The translations under genes and the position numbers were made by a program. From the NCBI GenBank assembly GCA_965230415.1, contig CBDDKZ010000005.1:5332001-5396000 (forward strand): a stretch of DNA of 64,000 bases. Direction: 5' to 3'. This DNA comes from CBDDKZ01 sp965230415. GTDB taxonomy: Bacteria; Bacteroidota; Bacteroidia; Cytophagales; JAAEPT01. Shown piece by piece: positions 17,875-26,607 of this stretch (position 1 is its first letter; each line of letters opens with the position of its first letter). The notes below the pieces were generated by a model. That model was not told the origin of the DNA. It searched no databases and was given only the letters and a program-made list of their open reading frames with translations.

Positions 17875-18768
17875 ATGAAGCCAAAAGGTCTATCAATCCT
17901 AATACCAGTTTATAATCATGACGCATCATCTCTGATAAAAACGCTACATCAGCAGGCTAGTGATTTAGATATTGTATTCGAAATTCGTTGTTACGACGAT
18001 TATTCTCACCCTGAAATAAAAAAACGCAACAGGTCCGTACAAAAAACAAACCGGGTAGTTTATGAAGAGCTACCTTATAATCTGGGGCGTTCGAAAATAC
18101 GCAACAAATTAGCTCAGGAAGCCGAGTACCCGAACATCCTTTTCATCGATGGCGATTCCAAAATAACAGACGACCAGTTTTTAAAACAATACATCATTAC
18201 TTCTTTTAGCCATGAAGTAATTATTGGAGGCACCTCCTACTCTTCTACATTGCAGGACCCACGTTATGCATTGAGATGGAAATATGGTATTGAGAGAGAA
18301 CAACTTTCAGCGGACGAAAGAAACAAAAAACCCTATCTCAACTTCACACTAAACAACTTGTTTATTTCAAAGGACATTTATTCCAAAATTGGTCTCGACG
18401 AAGACATTACCACCTACGGTCATGAAGATACAAAATTTGGGTTTATGTTGAAAAACGATGGTATCGTTGTGAGGCATATAAACAATCCGGTAGAGCACAT
18501 CGGGCTGGAAACAAGTGAAGAATTTCTGTCAAAAACGAAGGAAAGTGTCAAAAACCTCTATAAGCTAAGCAAACAAAACTTCGGTTTGGAATCTAAGTTG
18601 TATCATTCTTCCCTGCTTTTCAGAAATAGAAGTATGAATAGGTTGTTTACATCTTTCTATAACTTGTTCAAAAATCACATTGAGCGTAATCTCGCATCAT
18701 CAGACCCCAGATTGTTCTATTTTGATATGTTCAAACTGAATTTGATGTTACAAGAGATTTCTGCTTAG
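17875..18768 (+). CDS. Family 2 glycosyltransferase
   Basis: 297 residues. GT-A fold: the N-terminus reads L-S-I-L-I-P-V-Y-N (6-14), followed by a Y-D-D acidic motif and the metal-binding F-I-D-G-D (about 93-97). G-H-E-D-T (about 180) fits the acceptor or catalytic region. No membrane segments are visible, so it is probably a cytoplasmic enzyme acting at the membrane face on lipid- or polysaccharide-linked sugars; donor and acceptor unknown. It follows ftsE by 3 bases, so the pair is co-transcribed. Its end overlaps the converging aldehyde dehydrogenase by 4 bases. Confidence 0.85.
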   Translation: MKPKGLSILIPVYNHDASSLIKTLHQQASDLDIVFEIRCYDDYSHPEIKKRNRSVQKTNRVVYEELPYNLGRSKIRNKLAQEAEYPNILFIDGDSKITDDQFLKQYIITSFSHEVIIGGTSYSSTLQDPRYALRWKYGIEREQLSADERNKKPYLNFTLNNLFISKDIYSKIGLDEDITTYGHEDTKFGFMLKNDGIVVRHINNPVEHIGLETSEEFLSKTKESVKNLYKLSKQNFGLESKLYHSSLLFRNRSMNRLFTSFYNLFKNHIERNLASSDPRLFYFDMFKLNLMLQEISA

Positions 18769-20120
18769 TTCCTCACAATCGTTTTTACATTTACAAACTC
18801 CATCATCCCCTCCATGGATAGCTCTCTGCCGAATCCGGAATTTTTGATTCCACCAAACGGCAACCTGGGATCTGAATGCACCACTTCATTTATAAAAACA
18901 GCTCCCGATTCGATAGTTGATTGTGCTGTAAGCATGGCTTCTTCACTATTCGTCCAGACAGATGCTGCCAGACCATAATCAGACCTATTGCTTAATGCTA
19001 TCGCCTCTTCCAATGAATCCACTTTTATTAACGCAGCAACCGGCCCAAATAATTCACTGTCAAAAGCGGGCATTCCCGGCCTGACCTCTTCTAATAATGT
19101 CGGCAAATAAATAGATGGTATCTTCCCCCTTTTACCACCCGCAATAACCCTCGCTCCCATGGCCACACTATTATTTACTTGTTTTTCAAGTTCATCAACA
19201 AGATCCGGTCTTGCCAAAGGGCCTATATCTACTGCTTCAAGGGGGTTACCTGTTTTAAGGCTCAACACTTTTTTAGTGAAGCGCTTTTTGAATTCTTCAT
19301 ACACATTACTATGAATGAAGAAACGCTTGGCCGCTATACAACTTTGACCATTGTTTTGGAAGCGGGATTTCAATGCTGAGGAAAGTACTCTTTCCAAATC
19401 AGCATCAGGAAGCACGATAAAAGGATCGCTTCCCCCAAGTTCCAACACACTTTTCTTCAGATATTTACCTGCCAAAGACGCTACTGCACTTCCAGCTCTT
19501 TCGCTGCCCGTTAGCGTAATTGCTTTAACCGCTTTATTCTTGACAACCTCTTCTATTTGCTGAATTTCAACAAACATATTGCAGAGACAATGTTCCGGAA
19601 AACCCGACTTCAAAAATAGCTCCTGAATAGCTTCCGCGCATTGAGGTACTGAAGGTGCATGTTTAAGTAAGAGTACATTACCTGCGGCCACAATAGGGGC
19701 TGCACAACGAAAAACCTGCCAGAAAGGATAATTCCAGGGCATTACGGCAAAAATTACGCCCAGTGGCTGATGCGTGACAAATGCACCTTCCTTTTCCAGC
19801 TTTATATCTTTTAAGAATCCTTCTGCATGTTCTGCATAATATTTACAAACGCTGGCACATTTTTCAATTTCGGCAGTGGCTTCTCTTATTGGCTTACCCA
19901 TTTCCAAACTTATCAACCTTGCCAATCGTTCTTTTTCATCTAATAAAACCTCTGCACACTTGCTTAAACAAGCCGCTCTTTCGTACACAGGTCTGATCTT
20001 CCAGTTTTCAAAGGATTGCGAACTACTCTTTATTTGTGTTTCTATTTGATGCATGCTCCAGGAAGAATATGTTTTAAGTTCTTCCCCCTTAAAGGCATTT
20101 ACTGATTTGAATGAAGACAT
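18765..20120 (-). CDS. NAD(P)-dependent aldehyde (succinate-semialdehyde-type) dehydrogenase
   Basis: 451 residues. Aldehyde dehydrogenase signatures: P-W-N-Y-P-F-W-Q near 127, the catalytic Glu in L-E-L-G-G-S-D-P, the catalytic Cys in N-N-G-Q-S-C-I-A, and E-L-F-G-P-V near 355. The L-P-F-G-G-I-K-N-S-G-F-G-R-E-L C-terminal segment is also present. Length and motif wording resemble GabD/Sad-type succinate-semialdehyde dehydrogenases, but substrate cannot be fixed from sequence. It is slightly shorter than the ~480 residues of many GabD proteins. Divergent from lgt, with an imperfect palindrome in the shared promoter region. Confidence 0.85.
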   Translation of the reverse strand: MSSFKSVNAFKGEELKTYSSWSMHQIETQIKSSSQSFENWKIRPVYERAACLSKCAEVLLDEKERLARLISLEMGKPIREATAEIEKCASVCKYYAEHAEGFLKDIKLEKEGAFVTHQPLGVIFAVMPWNYPFWQVFRCAAPIVAAGNVLLLKHAPSVPQCAEAIQELFLKSGFPEHCLCNMFVEIQQIEEVVKNKAVKAITLTGSERAGSAVASLAGKYLKKSVLELGGSDPFIVLPDADLERVLSSALKSRFQNNGQSCIAAKRFFIHSNVYEEFKKRFTKKVLSLKTGNPLEAVDIGPLARPDLVDELEKQVNNSVAMGARVIAGGKRGKIPSIYLPTLLEEVRPGMPAFDSELFGPVAALIKVDSLEEAIALSNRSDYGLAASVWTNSEEAMLTAQSTIESGAVFINEVVHSDPRLPFGGIKNSGFGRELSMEGMMEFVNVKTIVRN

Positions 20121-20127
20121 ATATTAA

Positions 20128-20146
20128 CAATAATTCGGAATAATTG
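20128..20146. repeat. Imperfect palindrome between aldehyde dehydrogenase and lgt
   Basis: CAATAATTCGGAATAATTG is a 19-base palindrome with a single mismatched pair. It lies 7 bases upstream of the aldehyde dehydrogenase start and ends 23 bases before the lgt -7 box. Candidate operator only. Confidence 0.35.
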
Positions 20147-20169
20147 AATTTAATTAAAATTTCAATAAG

Positions 20170-20177
20170 TATATTTG
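20170..20177 (+). promoter_or_regulatory. Candidate -7 box for lgt
   Basis: TATATTTG matches TAnnTTTG. A TTG at 20144-20146 lies 23 bases upstream, at the long end of the allowed spacing. The expected transcript start near 20183 is after ATG 20144 and before ATG 20198, which supports the shorter lgt reading frame. Confidence 0.5.
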
Positions 20178-20197
20178 TGCGATCGAAATTTTACAGC

Positions 20198-21304
20198 ATG
20201 CTTGATTACATCGTTTGGGACGTTGACCCTACACTCTTTAAAATAGGCGGATTAGATGTTCGCTGGTATGGTCTATTTTTTGCCTCTGCCCTCTTGCTCA
20301 GTCATTATATAATGTCTAAAATTTACAAGATTGAAGAACGAACAAGCAAGGAGCTGGATTGGCTGGCGTTCTACCTGATTGTTGGTACAATTGTAGGAGC
20401 CCGCCTGGGTCACGTACTATTTTATGGTCCTTACCATACACCTGAAAATGATGGTTATTTTGATAATCCCATTTCAATATTAAATATACGTGAAGGGGGA
20501 TTGGCCAGTCATGGTGCAGCAATCGGCATACTCCTAGCAGCTTATTTGTTCACGCGAAAGTATAAATTACCCAGTTATTTATGGTTGATGGATCGTCTTG
20601 TAATCTTAGTAGCAATAAGCGGTTGTTTTATACGTACAGGAAACCTGATGAACTCTGAAATCATTGGATTACCTACGGAGTCTTCTATGGGCATGGTTTT
20701 TGTTGAAGACGCGAGGTATTATTTCGGTGCATTTAAACAAATAGAATCTATGGCTATTACGAAAGATGAAAACGCCGTATCCCCACGTTCTGACCGGCAA
20801 GCCTTAATCGTAAATATAACGTTTCAAAAAGACTCCATAATGGATGAAACAGAAGCTAAACGATTACTATACGATGATATGACACCTTATTTCAATCATA
20901 TAGACATCAAAAATCGTCATTTGGAAATTGATGCTCAATTTGCCACTCCGATTGTCAGATCGCGAAAGGGAGTATGGGAAATGGAATTTAAAGCATTGGG
21001 AATCCCCAGACACGCGTCACAACTATATGAGGCCATCAGTTCATTTCTAATATTTGCCGGACTTTTATTACTCTACTTAAAATTCAGAAAAGATACCCCC
21101 GAGGGGCTACTATTTGGCTTATTCTGCTCAGTTCTTTTCACATTGCGCTTTATATATGAGATCTACAAAGAAAATCAGGTTGCAATGGAAGATGGTATGA
21201 CGCTTAATATGGGGCAAAAATTAAGCATTCCATTAGTAATTATAGGATTATATGTGCTTTTTAGGAGTTACAAAAAATATAAACAAACCACAAAAAACTC
21301 TTAA
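20198..21304 (+). CDS. lgt: Prolipoprotein diacylglyceryl transferase
   Basis: 368 residues from ATG 20198. It transfers diacylglycerol from phosphatidylglycerol to the lipobox cysteine of prolipoproteins at the inner membrane. Motifs: W-Y-G-L near 23, G-A-R-L-G-H (67-72), R-E-G-G-L-A-S-H-G (98-106, with the conserved His at 105), R-T-G-N-L-M-N-S-E (146-154) and R-H-A-S-Q-L-Y-E (271-278). About seven membrane segments are expected. Residues ~171-268 form a hydrophilic insertion absent from the ~290-residue E. coli protein. I chose this start because the candidate promoter lies between it and the upstream ATG 20144, which would add an 18-residue leader. Confidence 0.93.
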   Translation: MLDYIVWDVDPTLFKIGGLDVRWYGLFFASALLLSHYIMSKIYKIEERTSKELDWLAFYLIVGTIVGARLGHVLFYGPYHTPENDGYFDNPISILNIREGGLASHGAAIGILLAAYLFTRKYKLPSYLWLMDRLVILVAISGCFIRTGNLMNSEIIGLPTESSMGMVFVEDARYYFGAFKQIESMAITKDENAVSPRSDRQALIVNITFQKDSIMDETEAKRLLYDDMTPYFNHIDIKNRHLEIDAQFATPIVRSRKGVWEMEFKALGIPRHASQLYEAISSFLIFAGLLLLYLKFRKDTPEGLLFGLFCSVLFTLRFIYEIYKENQVAMEDGMTLNMGQKLSIPLVIIGLYVLFRSYKKYKQTTKNS

Positions 21305-21313
21305 TCAGGAAAT

Positions 21314-22831
21314 TTGACGCGAAGCAAGTTATTCGTTTTATTGTTTTTCGCTCTCTCTGCATGCTGTTGCTGTCAGGCGCAAGAGCTAAAAAGGGAAATG
21401 CGAGCTGTATGGATATGTACTGCATTTAATTTGGATTGGCCATCTAAATGCACCTTATCTGTCGATGATCAAAAAAAGGAGTTGATCACTTTACTTAATT
21501 ATTGTGAAGAATTACATATAAACACTGTTTTTTTACAAATAAGGGCTGCTGCAGATGCGTTTTACAAAAGCAAAACAGAGCCCTGGTCTTACTGGCTTAC
21601 AGGAGAACAAGGTAAAAGTCCTGATAACGACTTCGACCCGCTTAAATTTGCCATCGACGAATGCCACAAGCGAAACATAGAACTACATGCCTGGCTTAAT
21701 CTTTTCCGTGCGGTAAGTCACACCAAATTCTTTGTCCCCTATAAAGATCATGTTACCAGAAAGCATAAAAACTGGACCTACAAAATGAATTCGAGCCTTT
21801 TCTTTAACCCCGGAGTTCCAGAGGTTCGCACTTATCTTTTAGGGGTAGTAGCTGAAGTGGTAGCGAATTATGATATCGACGGCGTGCACCTAGACGACTA
21901 TTTTTACCATCAGGAAAGTCCAAAAAACCGTATTAATGATGAGTATCTCTATAAAAAAGAAAAAGGTAAATTTGCTAACAAGGGAGACTGGCGTCGTAAC
22001 AATGTAAACCTTATTATCCATCAATTAAGTGATACCATAAAAACTATTAAACCCTTCGTGAAATTTGGAATAAGCCCTGCTCCTGTATGGCGTCATATTG
22101 AAAAAGACAGTTTGGGAAGCATGTCGGAAAGAGCACTAACCAGCTATGACGATTTATACGCCGATTCTAGAAAGTGGGTTAAAGAAGGGTGGATAGACTA
22201 TATAATGCCACAGCTTTATTGGAGTAACAGGCATTCTTCGGTAGGATTCGAAAAAATGCTCAAATGGTGGTCGCGAAATAAATTTGACCGACACCTATAT
22301 ATAGGATTAGCCTATTACAAGATCAATAACGACAAAGACCTCGCCTGGAAAAACCCAAAAGAATTCCCTTACCAAATTCGCACTTGTCAAAATACGGATA
22401 GCATATGCGGAGAAGGATTCTATCGTGCCCAAAACCTGCACACCAACAATCTGGGTATCAAAGATTCTTTATTAAACTCCTATTATAAATACCGTGCATT
22501 GCCCCCAACAATGCCCTGGATAGACAGCATTCCACCTCATGCGCCAACAGAACTACGTTACGCAGACATTGAGGACTGGACCGCTCTTAAATGGACACCT
22601 TCTGTAGAAGCAGTTGATGGAGACACTGCCTATGTATACAACGTATATAGGTTTGCGCCTGAAGATCATATATCTCTCTCAATCAAGCACCTTGTAGCCA
22701 CTACACCCAAAACAGAATATATTGACAAAGCAGCTGCACATGCACGCGATTACGTATATATCATTACGGCTATGGATCGTATCAAAAACGAAAGCACGAA
22801 CTTCATTGGCATATATCGTGCCAAAGACTAG
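21314..22831 (+). CDS. Lipoprotein glycoside hydrolase of the GH10-like / YngK (DUF187) family
   Basis: 505 residues from a TTG 9 bases after the lgt stop. Residues 1-17 form a signal peptide with lipobox L-S-A-C (Cys17) and an unusual run of four Cys. The catalytic barrel runs ~25-400: E-M-R-A-V-W-I-C-T, F-L-Q-I-R-A-A-A-D-A-F-Y, G-V-H-L-D-D-Y-F, F-G-I-S-P and I-M-P-Q-L-Y-W-S are family hallmarks. Family members are putative glycosidases acting on envelope or polysaccharide substrates. The last ~100 residues look like a fibronectin-III module. Being next to lgt, which would lipidate it, is suggestive but may be chance. Confidence 0.83.
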   Translation: MTRSKLFVLLFFALSACCCCQAQELKREMRAVWICTAFNLDWPSKCTLSVDDQKKELITLLNYCEELHINTVFLQIRAAADAFYKSKTEPWSYWLTGEQGKSPDNDFDPLKFAIDECHKRNIELHAWLNLFRAVSHTKFFVPYKDHVTRKHKNWTYKMNSSLFFNPGVPEVRTYLLGVVAEVVANYDIDGVHLDDYFYHQESPKNRINDEYLYKKEKGKFANKGDWRRNNVNLIIHQLSDTIKTIKPFVKFGISPAPVWRHIEKDSLGSMSERALTSYDDLYADSRKWVKEGWIDYIMPQLYWSNRHSSVGFEKMLKWWSRNKFDRHLYIGLAYYKINNDKDLAWKNPKEFPYQIRTCQNTDSICGEGFYRAQNLHTNNLGIKDSLLNSYYKYRALPPTMPWIDSIPPHAPTELRYADIEDWTALKWTPSVEAVDGDTAYVYNVYRFAPEDHISLSIKHLVATTPKTEYIDKAAAHARDYVYIITAMDRIKNESTNFIGIYRAKD

Positions 22832-22833
22832 TG

Positions 22834-23187
22834 CTATTTTCCTTTTTTCAATATATCTATCATTTCTCGTAATAGTTCATTCTCCTTCACCAAGCCCTTG
22901 TTCTCCTCTTTAAGGCGAACGACTTGCATTTGGACTGTAGTGGATTCTTCAACGAGCTGTGAATTAACACCAATTTTCTTACGTCCTCCACCTTCCGGCT
23001 CCACGAAATAGCTCAAATCTACATTAAGAGCTTCACTTATTTTAATAAGGTGTGATAGTTTTATATCGTTTTTGTTAAAAATATTATGTAGCGTCTGTTT
23101 AGTAATTCCGGCTTTACCCGCCAAACGCTCAATCGACAGTGTGGTTCCTGCCAATTTTTGCTTAATTTTCTTTTCTAGATTCACCAA
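22834..23187 (-). CDS. XRE-family HTH regulator with C-terminal leucine zipper
   Basis: 117 residues. Residues ~8-62 are a Cro/C1-type helix-turn-helix (S-I-E-R-L-A-G-K-A-G-I-T-K-Q-T-L-H as helices 2-3, then L-I-K-I-S-E-A-L-N-V). Residues ~84-117 form a coiled coil with heptad hydrophobics (V-V-R-L, L-V-K-E-N-E-L-L, M-I-D-I-L), probably the dimer interface. The start is TTG 23187 or GTG 23184. Upstream, at 23239-23271, is a long inverted repeat that may be its own operator. It converges on the glycosidase gene with a 2-base gap. Confidence 0.85.
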   Translation of the reverse strand: MVNLEKKIKQKLAGTTLSIERLAGKAGITKQTLHNIFNKNDIKLSHLIKISEALNVDLSYFVEPEGGGRKKIGVNSQLVEESTTVQMQVVRLKEENKGLVKENELLREMIDILKKGK

Positions 23188-23238
23188 AACTTATTTTGCT
23201 TAAAAATGCTAAGGGTTTTTTTAGTTAGTTTGTAAGCT

Positions 23239-23271
23239 AAATCCAAGATTATCTTGCGATAACTTGGATTT
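23239..23271. repeat. 14-bp inverted repeat upstream of the XRE gene
   Basis: AAATCCAAG (23239-23247), one unpaired A, then TTATC pair with GATAA (23258-23262) and CTTGGATTT (23263-23271) around loop TTGC. It lies about 52 bases upstream of the XRE start and 178 bases before the MORN gene. It could be a dimer operator or an RNA hairpin; no T-run follows on the plus strand. Nothing else is recognisable in 23188-23448. Confidence 0.6.
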
Positions 23272-23448
23272 GTTAATAAATATACAAGGTTTTTACCTCA
23301 ATAAAAATTACTTACGATAGAGTGCCCGCAATTTAATAATTACTTATGATTCAATTTAGCAATTATATTATTTCACTTAATATTTAAGTCAATAGACTTG
23401 ATTAAAAAAAAATTGACTTGTATGTTTATTGTGATGTAAAGGTCTCTT

Positions 23449-23910
23449 ATGCGAACTCATATACCCAATTTCAGTAAAATCGCTATTCTTGCCTTCTCTA
23501 TTTCGTTGCTTGTATTTAATGTTGATGCCGGTACAGGGGGTAAAATGTGTGGAAAATACATTGTTTATTACGAGAATGGTCAAATAAGCATTTTCGGCTA
23601 TCATTGGAAAGGCATTAAAACAGGTCACTGGATAAGCTACTTTGAAGATGGCGGTATAAAAAGTGAAGGTGATTATGAAAATGGTAAAAAACGTGGCCGT
23701 TGGTTGTTAAGAAATGACAAAGGTCAGGAACAGGGCATGTATGTGAATGGATTAAGAGAAGAACATTGGATGGTACGAAGCCACAAAGGACACTTAATTA
23801 CCGAAGGAAAATACAAGCACGGCGAAAAAAACGGTGTTTGGAAATTATACAAAAACGGACATGTTATAAAGAGAGAAACTTACCGAAAAGGAGTTTTAAT
23901 TGAACAATAA
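23449..23910 (+). CDS. Exported MORN-like repeat protein
   Basis: 153 residues. A signal peptide covers ~1-27 (core I-A-I-L-A-F-S-I-S-L-L-V-F, ending V-D-A). The mature part is four to five MORN-variant repeats of about 20-23 residues (Y-E-N-G-Q-I-S-x-F-G-Y-x-x-K-G-I-K-T-G-x-W, then E-G-D-Y-E-N-G-K-K-R-G-R-W, G-K-Y-K-H-G-E-K-N-G-V-W). In Bacteroidota these are often labelled YwqK-family antitoxin-like, but nothing here supports a toxin-antitoxin role. It is followed by a longer paralogue 22 bases downstream. Function unknown. Confidence 0.8.
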   Translation: MRTHIPNFSKIAILAFSISLLVFNVDAGTGGKMCGKYIVYYENGQISIFGYHWKGIKTGHWISYFEDGGIKSEGDYENGKKRGRWLLRNDKGQEQGMYVNGLREEHWMVRSHKGHLITEGKYKHGEKNGVWKLYKNGHVIKRETYRKGVLIEQ

Positions 23911-23932
23911 CATCTATACAAAAACACTCCAT

Positions 23933-25015
23933 ATGACCACTCTTTTAAAATTTTTTATTTGTGCAATTATCATATGCCCCTCAATTTGTACACAACCTTT
24001 AAGTGCACAAATTATAGATAACACTTCAAAATATGGCAATGGGCAATTGAAGTATAGTGGTGCTTATAAAAAGGGGATGAAGAGCGGCAAATGGACATCC
24101 TGGAGCGAAACCGGAAAAAAAATAGAAGAGGTCAATTATTTCAAGGATAAAAAAAACGGAGCAATAAGCAAATGGTATGAAAATGGCAATATAGCCTTAA
24201 AAGGCTATTATAAAATGGGAGCAAAACATGGAGATTTTAACACCTATTTTGAAAATGGAAATCTCAAATCTCAAGGTAAATACAAAAATGGGGTCCGGGA
24301 AGGCGTATGGTCATTAAATACCCATCACAGTGCCTCGAAAGGCGCCTTTGTACGCGGGCAAAAAGACGGTTGCTGGATCACAAAAAACAGCAGCGGCCAA
24401 CTGGTTCTAGCACAAGGTAAATTTAATCAGGGAAAAGAAATCGGCGAATGGAACTATTACGACGATCAAAACAAAATTAAAATCACTTGTCTTTTCGACC
24501 AAGGTTCTAAACATGGTTTATACACGGCCAAATTTGAATCAGACCAAACTTACGAAACCGGGTATTACAATGAAGGATATAAAGATGGCCAATGGTGTCG
24601 GTTCTTTGAAAACGGTGACACTGCGCACATTGAAAACTGGTCGAACGGGGCTTTTTTTGGACTCCAAAAGTATTACCACCCCAATAAACAAATTAAAGAA
24701 TCTGTTATTTATAATAAGTACTGGGATGCACGCGGCTGCTCCCCTTGTAGCAAAAAAGACAGCATTTACCTGGAATGGTACGATGATGGACAAATTGCCG
24801 TTCAGGGTTACTATTCTCATGGACTAAAAAACGGTGAGTGGCAATCATTTTATAAAAACGGAGACTTAAAAACGAGGGAAAACTGGGTGATCTTTGAAGA
24901 AAAAAGTGTGGTAAGAAATATCAAAGACGGTGTACAAAGCTACTTCGCGCCGGGAGGTGATATCATAAGAGAAGAAACCTATAAGGACGGTTTACTCATT
25001 AATTCTGACAACTAA
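23933..25015 (+). CDS. Exported MORN-like repeat protein (long paralogue)
   Basis: 360 residues from ATG 23933, which gives a good signal peptide (F-F-I-C-A-I-I-I-C-P core, cut near L-S-A-Q). The alternative TTG 23900 overlaps the upstream stop and adds a polar leader. About 11-12 MORN-variant repeats follow with the pattern G-x-Y-K-x-G-x-K-x-G-x-W-x-x-Y/F-x-x-N-G. A G-C-S-P-C pair near residue 270 is odd for this repeat type and could form a disulfide. It probably arose with the upstream gene by duplication. Repeats of this kind may act as binding scaffolds; function unknown. Confidence 0.8.
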   Translation: MTTLLKFFICAIIICPSICTQPLSAQIIDNTSKYGNGQLKYSGAYKKGMKSGKWTSWSETGKKIEEVNYFKDKKNGAISKWYENGNIALKGYYKMGAKHGDFNTYFENGNLKSQGKYKNGVREGVWSLNTHHSASKGAFVRGQKDGCWITKNSSGQLVLAQGKFNQGKEIGEWNYYDDQNKIKITCLFDQGSKHGLYTAKFESDQTYETGYYNEGYKDGQWCRFFENGDTAHIENWSNGAFFGLQKYYHPNKQIKESVIYNKYWDARGCSPCSKKDSIYLEWYDDGQIAVQGYYSHGLKNGEWQSFYKNGDLKTRENWVIFEEKSVVRNIKDGVQSYFAPGGDIIREETYKDGLLINSDN

Positions 25016-25047
25016 CGAGTAAACCTTCCGATTTTTTTAATTTCAAA

Positions 25048-26562
25048 TCAGGATAAGGTATACGATGTCCCCCCCTCCTTTTCATCTTTGATCATTACAC
25101 CGGCTTTTGCCAGGTCATCACGTATTCTATCTGATAGTGCAAAGTCCTTATTTTTACGCGCGTCTGCTCTCATTTCTATAAGAATGTTCATCACATCATC
25201 AAGAACTTCAGTATCTTGATCCTGTTCATTGCTAATGCCCAATACTTCTGTAATGAGTTCATTAAACAAGGTCTTCATACGCTCAAAAGTATCCAGTGAG
25301 ATACACTCAATAGGTCTCTGCTTGTTATAAAAGCTGTTTATTATCGCACTCAGTTCGAACAAAACTGCAATAGTTTTAGCTGTATTAAAGTCATCGCATA
25401 AATGTGCAATACACATATCACAATGTTCTGACACCGTTTTATCCAATTGCGTATCAAGAAGACTTTCATTTGGTGCATACACTAATTTATTGAGCACATC
25501 TTGAGTATTCAGCAGCTTTTTCACTCCTTTCTCAGAGGCCTGAAGTGCTTCGTTTGAAAAGTCGATAATGCTTTTATAATGAGATTGAAGCATGAAGAAA
25601 CGTACAGTCATAGGTGAATACGCTTTTTCCAAAAGCTCGTGATCTCCCGAAAACATCTCATCCAGTGTTATAAAGTTCCCTTTTCTTTTGGCCATTTTCT
25701 CTCCATCGAGCGTTACCATATTATTGTGAATCCAATAATTTACCGGATGCACTCCAAAAGCACCACAACATTGTGCTATTTCACCTTCATGATGTGGAAA
25801 TTGAAGGTCCATTCCTCCTCCATGAATATCAAAAGGTACACCCAGGTATTTCGCACTCATTGCCGTACATTCCAAATGCCAGCCCGGAAACCCCATTCCC
25901 CAGGGAGAAGACCATTTCATAATATGCTCAGGTTTCGCTTGTTTCCAAAGTGCAAAATCGTGATCTCCTTTTTTCTCAGACTGACCGGCCAAATCGTCAC
26001 GGCTGTTGGCAATTAAATCCTCCAGTACTTTCCCGGACAATTCACCGTACTTATGATTACGATTGTACTTTTCCATGTCAAAATACACAGATCCGTTTTC
26101 TTCATAAGCATAGCCATTATCGATAATTTTATTGATTATCTCTATTTGCTCAATAATATGACCTGAAGCGCTGGGCTCAATACTTGGCCGGCGACAATTC
26201 AAGCTATCAACAGCTTCATGATACTTATTAGTATAAAACTGAACCACTTCCATGGGCTCAATTTGTTCGAGACGGGCTTTTTTTGCCACCTTATCTTCAC
26301 CCTCACCGGCCACATCATCTTCAAGGTGCCCCACGTCGGTTATGTTTCGTACGTAGCGTACTTTGTAACCAAAATAAGATAACACACGATAAACAATATC
26401 GAAAGTTATTGCACTTCTGGCGTGCCCAAGATGTGGCTCACCATATACAGTAGGCCCACACACATACATTCCAACCTTGGTTTCATTGATAGGTTTGAAA
26501 ACTTCCTTTTGCCTACTCAGGCTGTTAAAAACAGTAAGCTCAGGATTTGTATTTTTATCCAT
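25048..26562 (-). CDS. cysS: Cysteinyl-tRNA synthetase
   Basis: 504 residues, class I synthetase charging tRNA-Cys. Motifs: C-G-P-T-V-Y-G-E-P-H-L-G-H (zinc Cys and HIGH motif), the zinc site G-W-H-L-E-C-T-A-M-S and F-P-H-H-E-G-E-I-A-Q, and the KMSKS loop as K-M-A-K-R-K-G-N-F. The C-terminal helical region carries D-x-R-x-x-A-R-K-N-K-D and S-D-R-I-R-D, normal for CysS. The second lysine of the KMSKS motif is retained; the Ser and following residues vary. It lies 45 bases after folE and probably shares its transcript. Confidence 0.95.
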   Translation of the reverse strand: MDKNTNPELTVFNSLSRQKEVFKPINETKVGMYVCGPTVYGEPHLGHARSAITFDIVYRVLSYFGYKVRYVRNITDVGHLEDDVAGEGEDKVAKKARLEQIEPMEVVQFYTNKYHEAVDSLNCRRPSIEPSASGHIIEQIEIINKIIDNGYAYEENGSVYFDMEKYNRNHKYGELSGKVLEDLIANSRDDLAGQSEKKGDHDFALWKQAKPEHIMKWSSPWGMGFPGWHLECTAMSAKYLGVPFDIHGGGMDLQFPHHEGEIAQCCGAFGVHPVNYWIHNNMVTLDGEKMAKRKGNFITLDEMFSGDHELLEKAYSPMTVRFFMLQSHYKSIIDFSNEALQASEKGVKKLLNTQDVLNKLVYAPNESLLDTQLDKTVSEHCDMCIAHLCDDFNTAKTIAVLFELSAIINSFYNKQRPIECISLDTFERMKTLFNELITEVLGISNEQDQDTEVLDDVMNILIEMRADARKNKDFALSDRIRDDLAKAGVMIKDEKEGGTSYTLS

Positions 26563-26607
26563 TTTCTAATAAATCCTTAAGATGTAAGATACATTGTTGA
26601 CAAAGGT

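Noticed and set aside
23449..25015. A toxin-antitoxin locus
   Set aside because: MORN-like proteins are sometimes labelled YwqK-family antitoxin, but both carry signal peptides and no toxin-like gene is adjacent.
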